This document shows positions 42,615-50,589 of a stretch of 64,000 bases of DNA, piece after piece. The stretch spans positions 1,984,001 to 2,048,000 of the forward strand of contig NZ_JBHRSH010000001.1 in NCBI RefSeq assembly GCF_042643165.1, in the 5' to 3' direction. This DNA is from Hyphococcus aureus (GTDB taxonomy: Bacteria; Pseudomonadota; Alphaproteobacteria; Caulobacterales; Parvularculaceae). The stretch's first letter is position 1; the number at the start of each line of letters is the position of its first letter. The notes beneath the pieces were generated by a model. It did no database searches and had not been told where the DNA came from. It was given only the letters and a program-made list of their open reading frames with translations. The position numbers and the translations under genes are program-made.

Positions 42615-43241
42615 ATGGACGGCGCGCGCGGAGAGATTGCAATCCGCGCCGCAGCTCGCGGCGACGCCGGTCTGATCGCCGGCATTCTCGCCGAGGCCTT
42701 CGCTGACGATCCGGTCATGAACTGGACCCTTGGCGGCGCCAAATCATTCCACACGGTCTTTCACGAGCTTGCGCGGGGCGTATATCTGAAAGACGGATTC
42801 GGCCATGTTGCGGACGACAACCTGACGGGCGAACGGGCGGCGACGCTCTGGTTGCCCAGGGGCGTGGAGATCAAATTGCCATTGGTGAACGAGATGCGCA
42901 TCGCGGCGTCGGCCCTGTTTCACAACGGCGTTTCCTCCATCCGTCGCGCGCTGGCGACGGCGGCGGTGCTGGAGAAGCATCATCCGGACGAGCCGCATTA
43001 TTATCTTTTCGCGGTGGGCGTCACAAAAAACGGACAGGGAAAAGGTCTCGGTGGACGTCTGATCCGCGAAGGACTGAAGCGCGCCGATGAAGAGGGCGCG
43101 CCCGCCTATCTTGAAAATTCCAATCCCAAAAACACACCGCTTTACGAACGGCTGGGGTTTCAGGCGATTGCGCCGCTGCCCTTGCCGACAGGCGCGCCGC
43201 CATTGCTCGGTATGTTGCGACCTGCAGGCGGGGCTCCATGA
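42615..43241 (+). CDS. GNAT acetyltransferase
   Basis: A 208-residue GNAT N-acetyltransferase. The acetyl-CoA binding segment is FAVGVTKNGQGKGLGGRLIR near residue 137, followed by YLENSNPKNTPLYERLGF. The acceptor molecule is unknown. It begins five bases after the lemA stop and its own stop overlaps the racemase start (ATGA), so lemA, this gene, the racemase and the M48 protease appear to be one transcript. Confidence 0.88.
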   Translation: MDGARGEIAIRAAARGDAGLIAGILAEAFADDPVMNWTLGGAKSFHTVFHELARGVYLKDGFGHVADDNLTGERAATLWLPRGVEIKLPLVNEMRIAASALFHNGVSSIRRALATAAVLEKHHPDEPHYYLFAVGVTKNGQGKGLGGRLIREGLKRADEEGAPAYLENSNPKNTPLYERLGFQAIAPLPLPTGAPPLLGMLRPAGGAP

Positions 43242-43927
43242 AACTTCTTGGCCTCATCGGCGGGGTCAGTCCGGAAGCGACGGCGATCTATTACCGTCTG
43301 CTGACCGATGCGGCGCGCGAAAGATTAGGGGCGCTGCATTCGGCGAACCTGATGCTCTATGCGCTCGATTACGGCGTGATGATTGGTCATTACGATCATC
43401 GCAACTGGGACGCGTTTATCGCCGAAGTGGTGAAAGGCGCGAAACACCTTGAGGCTGCGGGTGTTGACGGGCTGATTATTTGTTCAAACACGACCCATGT
43501 CGCCGCAGACGCCGTGCGCGATGCTGTCGACCTTCCGCTCATTCACATGCTTGATGTGCTGGCGGGCGAGATGAAAGCGAAAGGCGCTCAGCGTCCTCTG
43601 TTGCTTGGCACGCCCGTAGTCATGGCGGAGGCGCATTACCGCAACGAACTGGCGAAACGCTATGATGGCGATGTGTTGATTCCCAGCGAAGAGGAGCAGG
43701 CGGTGGTGGGCCGCGTCATCCTCGACGAACTGGTGCTCGGCGACATTCGCGACGCCTCGCGCGATGAGTTGCTGGCGATCATCGGCCGTCACAAGGCGGA
43801 TGGCGTCATCCTCGGTTGCACGGAACTCTGCATGATCCTGGGCGCCGAGCATTGTGATATTCCGGTGTTCGATACGACTGGCCTTCACGCGGCGGCGGCG
43901 GCGCGTTTTGCGTTCGGGGAGGATTGA
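43238..43927 (+). CDS. Aspartate/glutamate racemase family protein
   Basis: A 229-residue member of the aspartate/glutamate/hydantoin racemase superfamily. The two catalytic cysteines are visible in IICSNTTHVAA (residue about 83) and ILGCTELCMIL (about 195). The start MKLLGLIGGVSPEATAIYY is typical of the YgeA/aspartate racemase group. It would interconvert D- and L-amino acids, perhaps for cell wall or signalling; the substrate is not certain. Start overlaps the preceding GNAT gene. Confidence 0.9.
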   Translation: MKLLGLIGGVSPEATAIYYRLLTDAARERLGALHSANLMLYALDYGVMIGHYDHRNWDAFIAEVVKGAKHLEAAGVDGLIICSNTTHVAADAVRDAVDLPLIHMLDVLAGEMKAKGAQRPLLLGTPVVMAEAHYRNELAKRYDGDVLIPSEEEQAVVGRVILDELVLGDIRDASRDELLAIIGRHKADGVILGCTELCMILGAEHCDIPVFDTTGLHAAAAARFAFGED

Positions 43928-43930
43928 TCC

Positions 43931-44896
43931 TTGGGCGCGTTAGGGCTTCAGACGCATATCTGGAATAATAATCTGAAATCCGGCGTGTTGCTGGCCGGCT
44001 TTCCCGTCCTGCTGTTGTTGCTGATGTATGGCCTGTCGGTCGGCTATGTCGGGCTTGTGGAGCCGATCAACAGTGTCGGCGAGGGCATGGTTCTGGCGGC
44101 GGATCACATGAAACGCATCTGGCCTTTCGCGATTCTCGGCGCCGGACTGTGGTTCGCCATCGCCTTCTTTTCCTATCAGAATATGATTGAAGCGTCTGTC
44201 GGCGCGCGCGGTCTCACGCGAAAGGAAGCGCCGGAGCTTTATAACCTTCTGGAAAATCTCTGCGTCTCGCGCGGGCTCACCATGCCCCAGCTCAACATCA
44301 TTGAAACCGATGCATTGAACGCCTTCGCCAGCGGGCTGACCGAGAAAAGCTATAAGGTGACGGTGACGCGCGGGCTGATTGAGACGCTGGACAAGGACGA
44401 GCTCGAAGCGGTGCTGGCCCATGAGCTGACGCATATCATGAACAAGGATGTGCGGCTCCTGATCATCGCCGTTATTTTTGTCGGCGTCTTTTCGTTTTTT
44501 GGCGAACTTGTGTTCCGCAACATGTTCCGGTCCGGCGTGCGCGTTGGCGGCCATACTCGCTCGCGCAATGGCGACAGCCGCGGCGGGGGCGTGCTGATTC
44601 TCATCGCGATTGCCATGATCGTCGTTGCTTATCTTCTGGCGCTCGTGATCCGTTTTTCCCTGTCGCGCAAACGCGAATTTCTGGCGGATGCGGGCGCGGC
44701 GGAGCTGACGCGCAATCCCGACGCCATGATCTCGGCGTTGAAAAAGATTTCAGGCCATAGCCGCATCGAAGCGCCCAATGATGTGCAGCAGATGATGGTG
44801 GAAAACACCCAACCCTTCGCGGGCGTTTTCGCGACGCATCCGCCCATAGAAAAACGCATCAAGGCGCTGGTCAGTTTCGCCGGCGGTCAGCAATAA
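43931..44896 (+). CDS. M48 family metalloprotease, HtpX-like
   Basis: A 321-residue membrane zinc protease. Membrane helices lie at residues about 18-40 and 62-82, and two more after the active site (178-198 and 220-245). The zinc motif HELTH is at about residues 164-168, within EAVLAHELTHIMNKDV, and the third ligand Glu is in SRKREFLADAGAAELT. HtpX-like enzymes degrade misfolded membrane proteins. The start is TTG, four bases after the racemase stop, with GGGGAGG upstream. It closes the lemA cluster. Confidence 0.9.
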   Translation: MGALGLQTHIWNNNLKSGVLLAGFPVLLLLLMYGLSVGYVGLVEPINSVGEGMVLAADHMKRIWPFAILGAGLWFAIAFFSYQNMIEASVGARGLTRKEAPELYNLLENLCVSRGLTMPQLNIIETDALNAFASGLTEKSYKVTVTRGLIETLDKDELEAVLAHELTHIMNKDVRLLIIAVIFVGVFSFFGELVFRNMFRSGVRVGGHTRSRNGDSRGGGVLILIAIAMIVVAYLLALVIRFSLSRKREFLADAGAAELTRNPDAMISALKKISGHSRIEAPNDVQQMMVENTQPFAGVFATHPPIEKRIKALVSFAGGQQ

Positions 44897-44914
44897 AAAA
44901 ACACCCAAAAGAAA

Positions 44915-44940
44915 AACGGCGGGATTTCAGTCCCGCCGTT
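44915..44940 (-). terminator. Terminator between M48 protease and LysM/barrel genes
   Basis: A 10-bp perfect stem (AACGGCGGGA/TCCCGCCGTT) with a six-base loop is followed on the minus strand by a T-rich stretch. It ends the minus-strand LysM/barrel operon and may also act on the plus strand. Confidence 0.85.
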
Positions 44941-44968
44941 CTGCCTTGATATTGTTTCGTCCTAAATC

Positions 44969-46849
44969 CTAGTCGAACAGGCGGTATTGCGCCCGGAGCG
45001 AGAGGCGCGCATCCGGCGCTTCCGCGGTCGCGCCGATGGCGCCGCTGAGATTGATGCGCAGGCGGTTGTTGATTGCGTAGGACCCGCCAAACAGGAAGGA
45101 TCCGACAGTTGTCGCCGGCGATTCTGACAGGGTCAGAGTTGTTTGTTGCGGACCGAAGACAAGCAGGTCGTTGATCATGAGGGGGATCGGCACGCCGTCC
45201 TCGTCAAGGGCAGGCACCAGATCGCCGCCGTCAACATAGGCCGGATTTTCGTCCGTGCTGGTCGCGATTTCGAAAACCTGATTGCGGAAGACGTTCTCGA
45301 ATTCGTTGCGCGATCTCAGGAAGAAGCTCTGGTCATATCCAAAGTTGATCGACAGGCGTTCGTTAAGCGACAACCCGACGCCGATGCTGGTGCGGATGGC
45401 GTCGCCTGGGTCGAACTCAAGCAGCGTCGTTCTGGTTGGCCGGCTGTCGGAGAGGGCGAAAGTGTCGTCGCCAGGGGCCGGTATCACGCCCGTTTCAGTG
45501 TCGATCAGAACAGCGTTCGGCGATGTCGGCATGTTGTACTGATAGCCGACATTTGCGTAGAGCGAGGCCGGATCGCTGGACAGGATGAAGGTGAGGCTCG
45601 GCTCGACAGTCCAGAAGCCTGACCCCGTCGCCAGTTCGGTTTCGATGCCATTATCCGCGTTGCGCGCAACATCGAAGGGCCCCGTGCCGGTCGGCGCTTT
45701 CACCCGCAGATTGGCGATGGTGTAAGGCCATTTCGTTCCGTTGTTGAGCTGGTAGTGGAGCCCGAAATCCACATCGCCGAGACCGTTGCCGCTGAGGTCG
45801 CGAACGGTGGTTGTCGCATCGTCAATGGCGACGCCGGAAATCCGGTCGGTGCGCGATACATAAGGCACGCGGGCGTCAATTTCGAAACGGCTGGTAATGC
45901 CGTATTTCGCTGAGAGGCTTTCCGTCACGGCGCGGCGGTCCGTGTCCGTCGCCTCAATGGCGCCGATCAGCACCGCGTCGACAATTTCAATGCCCTGGAA
46001 GAAGAAGCGGTTGTCGGAAGCGACCGTGTAATCGATCGCCGGTTCGACATACATCGTCCCGCGCGGCGTCAGGATGCCGCCAATGTCGGAGAAGATGGCG
46101 AGATAAGGTCTTTCATCCTCGTCCTCGGGGCGGACGCCCACTTCGGTCGGCAGCGCCCGATCAGGCTTGTCGTCGTCCTTGCGCTGGGGCTTGGTGTCGT
46201 TCGCGGCGACCCGCGTCGTTTGTGCGCCGCTCGACGAAGGCGCGGTTGCGGAGGTCGGTTGCGCTTGCGGGGAAGCGGCTGCGGCCTGTTGCGTGTTCGT
46301 TGTTTTGGGCTGCGCTTTTTGCGACGGCGCGGCCGGTTTGGGCGCAGGCTCGGCTTGCGCAACCTGCATCGGGGCCGGCTGGCCCGGCAGCGTCAGCGTT
46401 GCGCCGGCGCGAAGCGGATAGGGCGGGCGCAGATTATTCGCCTCGGCGATGGCGCGCACGGTGGTGTTGTTGCTGCGCGCGATGGAGGTCAGCGTGTCAC
46501 CGCTTTTGACCTGATAGGCGGTTTCGGCGGCGGCGGCGTATCGCGGCGCCGCGCCGTCATTCATGGCGGTCACGGTGCGGCTCAGCGCGTTGATCTGTCG
46601 CGCTTGCGCTTCAATCAGCGCCGCCTGTTTGGCGATTAGCTCTTCAGCCTCGTCAAGACGCAAGGTCTGAAGCGCAACGATGTCTTTCAGATAGACCAGG
46701 TCTTCCTGGATGGTCGGCTTCGGCATCATGGCCGTGTCGCTGCCGGCAGGCGTGTCCGTGACAGCCGGGTCCTGTTCCGCATAAGCGGTGTTGGTTAATG
46801 CGGCGGCGAGAACGGCTACGGCGCAATAGCGTAGCAGGTGCGGTTTCAT
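44969..46849 (-). CDS. LysM/coiled-coil outer-membrane beta-barrel protein
   Basis: A 626-residue exported protein with a signal peptide (ending near NTAYAE). Residues 50-100 form a coiled coil, and residues 111-155 a LysM domain (YQVKSGDTLTSIARSNNTTV) that binds peptidoglycan. A Pro/Ala/Gln-rich linker (155-245) precedes a C-terminal region of about 370 residues made of alternating beta strands that ends in aromatic LSLRAQYRLFD, as outer-membrane barrels do. The layout of coiled coil, linker and barrel recalls FapF, the amyloid pore of Pseudomonas. It lies 22 bases after the sigma-54 activator gene, in one operon. Confidence 0.75.
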   Translation of the reverse strand: MKPHLLRYCAVAVLAAALTNTAYAEQDPAVTDTPAGSDTAMMPKPTIQEDLVYLKDIVALQTLRLDEAEELIAKQAALIEAQARQINALSRTVTAMNDGAAPRYAAAAETAYQVKSGDTLTSIARSNNTTVRAIAEANNLRPPYPLRAGATLTLPGQPAPMQVAQAEPAPKPAAPSQKAQPKTTNTQQAAAASPQAQPTSATAPSSSGAQTTRVAANDTKPQRKDDDKPDRALPTEVGVRPEDEDERPYLAIFSDIGGILTPRGTMYVEPAIDYTVASDNRFFFQGIEIVDAVLIGAIEATDTDRRAVTESLSAKYGITSRFEIDARVPYVSRTDRISGVAIDDATTTVRDLSGNGLGDVDFGLHYQLNNGTKWPYTIANLRVKAPTGTGPFDVARNADNGIETELATGSGFWTVEPSLTFILSSDPASLYANVGYQYNMPTSPNAVLIDTETGVIPAPGDDTFALSDSRPTRTTLLEFDPGDAIRTSIGVGLSLNERLSINFGYDQSFFLRSRNEFENVFRNQVFEIATSTDENPAYVDGGDLVPALDEDGVPIPLMINDLLVFGPQQTTLTLSESPATTVGSFLFGGSYAINNRLRINLSGAIGATAEAPDARLSLRAQYRLFD

Positions 46850-46870
46850 TAAGACTTCCCCCTGGGATGT

Positions 46871-48058
46871 TTAGCAGTCGTTCAACAAGGCTTTCACTTC
46901 GGCGCAAACCGACCGGTAGGCCGATGCAAAATCCTCGCCTTCAAGGCTTTTCTTCAAAGTGTTAAAGGTTCCGCGCGACCGGCCCGACAGGGTCACGGCC
47001 TTGGCGATATTGCCATTCGCGGCGTTCAGCGCTTTCAAAAGCATGTAACGGTTCATCAGCGCCGTTGCGTCTTCGACGGCGAAAGAGTTCGCCGGCCCGG
47101 CGTTAAGCTGCTCGAAATCGAAGCGCAGATGTTCAGGCAGGATTCTGCCTTTTTCCCGGCGCGCGTAAGGCATCGCCCGCAAAAGAACGTTGCGCAGTTC
47201 ACGCACATTGCCGGGAAAACGATAGGACTTCAGCCGGTCCGCCGCTTTCGGCGTTAACCGAAGATTGCGGTTTCGCTCATCGCTTTGATTGGCGATCATC
47301 CATTCCGCAATTTCGACGACGTCGTCTCCACGCTCGCGCAGGGGCGGAACGTCGATGATCAGCACATTGATCCGGTAAAACAGGTCCGCCCGGAATTTTC
47401 CAGCGCAGACATTTTCCTGAAGATTGACATTGGTGGCGGAGATCAGCCGGAAGTCGACTTTTTCAGCCGTCTTGCCGCCAAGCTTTGTCACCATGCCGTC
47501 TTCGAGCACGCGCAAAAGATGCGTCTGGATGGTTAGCGGCATGTCGCCGATTTCATCAAGGAACAGGACGCCGCCATCGGCCAGGGCGATCGCGCCTTCG
47601 CGTTCAGCGACAGAGCCGGTAAAGGCGCCTTTCACATGGCCGAACAATTCCGACGCGGCGAGCGTTTCCGGCATGGCGCCGGCGTTGATGGGCGAGAAGC
47701 CGCCATTTGCGCGCAATCCGCCAAGATGGAGGTGGCGCGCCACCAGCTCCTTGCCGACGCCGGTTTCGCCGGTGATCAGCACCGGGGCCTGGTCGTCTGC
47801 GTAGATTTCGATGGTTTCGCGAAGCAGGGCGGCCTGGTCGCTTGAGCCGATAATTTCCGGCGGCGGCAGTTTCGCGCGGGACTTTGCGCGCGGCTCCTGC
47901 CGGAGCTGTATCAGATTTGATTGACCGCGTTCGAGCGATCTTTCAGGACGCCTCGCCGTTTTCGAAGGAATGTAAGTTTCCTGCGAGTACGCGCTGGGCG
48001 CATAAGGTTGGTCGTAGGCGGCCGAACGGCTTACGCCGTCATAGTCATGGTCATCCAT
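46871..48058 (-). CDS. Sigma-54-dependent transcriptional activator
   Basis: A 395-residue bacterial enhancer-binding protein. The AAA+ domain (residues about 75-305) has Walker A GETGVGKE, the GAFTGS loop that contacts sigma-54, Walker B GGVLFLDEIGDM and the arginine-finger region FRADLFYRINVL. The C-terminus (345-395) has a Fis-like HTH (ANGNIAKAVTLSGRSRGTFN). The N-terminal 70 residues have no receiver, GAF or PAS domain, so no built-in sensor is visible. The ATG at 48058 has GGGGGAAG upstream. It is co-transcribed with the LysM/barrel gene and is the natural candidate activator of the sigma-54 promoter at 50454. Confidence 0.92.
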   Translation of the reverse strand: MDDHDYDGVSRSAAYDQPYAPSAYSQETYIPSKTARRPERSLERGQSNLIQLRQEPRAKSRAKLPPPEIIGSSDQAALLRETIEIYADDQAPVLITGETGVGKELVARHLHLGGLRANGGFSPINAGAMPETLAASELFGHVKGAFTGSVAEREGAIALADGGVLFLDEIGDMPLTIQTHLLRVLEDGMVTKLGGKTAEKVDFRLISATNVNLQENVCAGKFRADLFYRINVLIIDVPPLRERGDDVVEIAEWMIANQSDERNRNLRLTPKAADRLKSYRFPGNVRELRNVLLRAMPYARREKGRILPEHLRFDFEQLNAGPANSFAVEDATALMNRYMLLKALNAANGNIAKAVTLSGRSRGTFNTLKKSLEGEDFASAYRSVCAEVKALLNDC

Positions 48059-48123
48059 TCGCTTCCCCCAAAGCTGTGCGGACGTTTTTAGTCTTATGGA
48101 ATATATGAGTGCACGAACACCAT

Positions 48124-48143
48124 CGTCTTCATTAACGAAGACG
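48124..48143. repeat. Inverted repeat upstream of the sigma-54 activator gene
   Basis: CGTCTTC and GAAGACG are perfect seven-base arms around a six-base centre, about 66 bases before the activator start. It could be an operator or a short hairpin in the leader. Nothing else in 48059-48338 is recognisable. Confidence 0.35.
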
Positions 48144-48338
48144 GCGTTTACTTCTTGCGGCCAGTCCCTCTCCCAAGAGCTTAGCCTATCTCTCCCACAC
48201 GACAGCAAAACGTACTGTGCCGGCTAAGCTAGACCACCTACCGCAGGAATCAACTGAATTCGGCTGCGTGACATGAATAATTCATCTGAGTAGTAAAAAT
48301 TCGCCATTTACGCGAATGAATCAACAGCTTGCGCGCGC

Positions 48339-50078
48339 CTATTCACGGGATGTGGCGCCTTCAAGTTCGATATATTCCGGTGGAAAACAATGGTCTGGGC
48401 GTTCGCTGCGCGGCGACAGTCGACACTCACGGAAGCGCTTCCATGCGGCTTGTGCGCCTGCGAAAACGCTTGTCGCGCTGGGCGCTGTTCCATTCTGGCC
48501 GCCGTCCGGTTGGGCGGTTGAGAAGGCGACAGTCTGGGCGCTGCTGTCAGTTCCGGCGGGCCAGCTGACGGCGCCGGCGATGAACTCCATACTCACCGGA
48601 TCGCATTTGGGAGAGCGGCGGAGCAAGATCTGATAATCTTCGATCCCGCCTTCCGGCAATGCCGGCAAGTGAAGCTCGAACGCCGCACGCCACCGCATCA
48701 CCTGAAGCTGCGTTTCACCTTTTTTGCGCCAATAGGTGTGCAGCGGGCAAAAGCCCGTGCGCGACCGAAGGGAATAATCGAAGGCGAACAGAACATGCTC
48801 GCTGTTGCGATCAACGGTGCGCCAGAATTCGGCATACTCGCCTTCCTGGCGAATCAGGAAGCTGCGTGCGTCGGTCTCTATTCCATCCGCGGCGGTGAGC
48901 GTAGTTGATAATTCCGGCGCTTCGACTCGGCGGGTCTGCGCCGCGGGTTCGAATTCGATGGTTTCGATGCTGCGCGTAAAGGGCGGCGCGGCGGTTGCGG
49001 CGAGAGCCCCAACGGTCGGCGCCGGTTTTTCGCCCGGATGCGCATATTCCATAAAGAAGGACCATGACAACGCATCATCAGCGCGCGTCCAGTGGCTGAG
49101 CAGGCGTTTCCAGGCCGGCAGGAAGAGATCGTTCAGGCGCGATTGTTCACGCGCTTCAGACGTCAGGTCGTAGAGCACCTCGGCGCGCTGCGCGGCGCCG
49201 TCAGCGTTGGAGCTTTTCGATTCGATGCCATGCGTGTGTATGCCGATCACTTCGCCGGCGGCGTTGAGAATCGGACTGCCGCTATTGCCGCCCGCCGTGG
49301 CGAGCCGGTGAATGATCAGATTTGCGATGGCCGGGTTCGGCGTTTCCTCTGCTGAATCGAGCGGCGGCGTAATCGCGGCGATCACCCCGCGCTCGACGCG
49401 CGGCGTTGCCGCATCAGGTGCAAAGCCGTCATCTAGGGTGTCATAAGGATAGCCAATAACCGCGATCGGGGCCCCCGGCTCAAGGGCGAGAAGCGCCTCT
49501 TCAGATGCGATCGGGAGGTCAGGGCCAAGCCTGTTTTCACCGGTTTCGGGGTCGGCGGGATCGACCGTAATCAGCGCCGCGTCAAAAGCGAGATCGCGCA
49601 AAGGCGCTGTTTTCGGCTCATAAACAGAAGAGTTGGGTCGGATCGGCTGGTGGTCCTCGACCAGTGTGCGAAAGACGCCATAGCCAGCGTGAAGGCGCCG
49701 CGAGACAACCGGGATTTTCGCACTGGAGGCGCGGTTAAGCAGATAGACGCTGGCTTCGGGATCGTCGAGCGGCAGTGAACTGGCTGTGTGCGCCGCTGTG
49801 GCGAGCAGGCCATGCTCCCGGTCAATAACGAAAGCCGTTCCCCGCGACGCGCCGTTGACGACGATCAGATAAACCGAGCCGGTCGCATGGGCGAGTGTGT
49901 CCGGCGCAATGACAGCCGAGAGGGCGGCGTCGGCTTTTTCACCGGCGGCGCGCACTTCATCCTGCAGCGTTTCCGTGCGCTCGCGTAAACGCCGGATTTC
50001 AGCGTAACGCGATGTTTCAAGGAAAAGCAGAGCAATCGCTATGGCGACAATCGCCAGCGCTGACACAAGCCGGGTCAT
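48339..50078 (-). CDS. Membrane-anchored trypsin-like serine protease
   Basis: A 579-residue protein with an N-terminal membrane helix (residues 4-21), a short coiled coil (25-52) and a chymotrypsin-fold protease domain (60-300). The triad is visible as His97 in TAAH, Asp166 in DLAFDAALITVD and Ser266 in GGNSGSPI. The C-terminal 270 residues match no domain I know and contain three cysteines. The active domain is expected to face the periplasm. It lies between the sigma-54 activator and the SDN-repeat gene, and may process or quality-control secreted components; that role is inference. Confidence 0.85.
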   Translation of the reverse strand: MTRLVSALAIVAIAIALLFLETSRYAEIRRLRERTETLQDEVRAAGEKADAALSAVIAPDTLAHATGSVYLIVVNGASRGTAFVIDREHGLLATAAHTASSLPLDDPEASVYLLNRASSAKIPVVSRRLHAGYGVFRTLVEDHQPIRPNSSVYEPKTAPLRDLAFDAALITVDPADPETGENRLGPDLPIASEEALLALEPGAPIAVIGYPYDTLDDGFAPDAATPRVERGVIAAITPPLDSAEETPNPAIANLIIHRLATAGGNSGSPILNAAGEVIGIHTHGIESKSSNADGAAQRAEVLYDLTSEAREQSRLNDLFLPAWKRLLSHWTRADDALSWSFFMEYAHPGEKPAPTVGALAATAAPPFTRSIETIEFEPAAQTRRVEAPELSTTLTAADGIETDARSFLIRQEGEYAEFWRTVDRNSEHVLFAFDYSLRSRTGFCPLHTYWRKKGETQLQVMRWRAAFELHLPALPEGGIEDYQILLRRSPKCDPVSMEFIAGAVSWPAGTDSSAQTVAFSTAQPDGGQNGTAPSATSVFAGAQAAWKRFRECRLSPRSERPDHCFPPEYIELEGATSRE

Positions 50079-50314
50079 GACATTCCCTTTTGTCGTGCTG
50101 CCAGGACGAGCATGTGTTCCCCCAAATACTCACGGCGACATAATCACAACGACATCATAGCGACGGGCGCGGCGACTGCGCACATTCAAGATGATCAATG
50201 ACGGCTTGTCGAGCAATTACCAGGCCGGACAGAAACGCAAACGAAGTTGGTCCGGCGCAAGCGTGCGGGACATTTTCAGGAATGAGACAAGGCGCAGCGG
50301 CGATGATGACGAAT

Positions 50315-50344
50315 GCGCAACCTGCTGTGCATTCCAGCTTGCGC
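50315..50344. promoter_or_regulatory. Dyad, candidate upstream activator site
   Basis: GCGCAACCTG and CAGCTTGCGC form arms that match at nine of ten positions, separated by ten bases and centred about 125 bases upstream of the -24 element. Enhancer-binding proteins usually bind such dyads 80-150 bases upstream. The right-arm sequence recurs at 48325-48334 near the activator gene. Tentative. Confidence 0.35.
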
Positions 50345-50453
50345 CTGAACACATTGTTGCGGCGCAGCAATCTCGCTTTCTTTCCATTTCGTAACAAAGA
50401 TCATCCAGCATTTACAGAATGTTAAGCAATCTTTGTCGCCCGCTGGACCGTTT

Positions 50454-50469
50454 TGGCACAGTGATTGCA
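50454..50469 (+). promoter_or_regulatory. Sigma-54 promoter of the SDN-repeat gene
   Basis: TGGCAC, five bases, then TTGCA matches the -24/-12 consensus of sigma-54 promoters exactly in the key GG and GC and in their spacing. Transcription should begin near 50480, leaving an untranslated leader of about 110 bases before the GTG at 50590. A sigma-54 activator gene lies 2.4 kb away. Confidence 0.85.
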
Positions 50470-50589
50470 ATCAAAGACGGCGTTGGGGGGGACAAGCTCC
50501 CAATGGCGATCACCGTGGCTTTCCCGGGATAGAAACGGGGAGGGGTGCGAGGGTCGCTTTGCAGTGAAACCATAGTGGGAGACGATCAA

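Larger units (their letters stand above)
50079..50589. other. Long regulatory interval between protease and SDN-repeat genes
   Basis: This 511-base gap between divergent genes holds no convincing coding sequence. It contains a consensus sigma-54 promoter (50454-50469), a dyad about 110 bases upstream of it that may bind the activator (50315-50344), a roughly 110-base untranslated leader and a good ribosome site before the GTG at 50590. No clear promoter for the protease gene was found on the minus strand. Confidence 0.6.
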
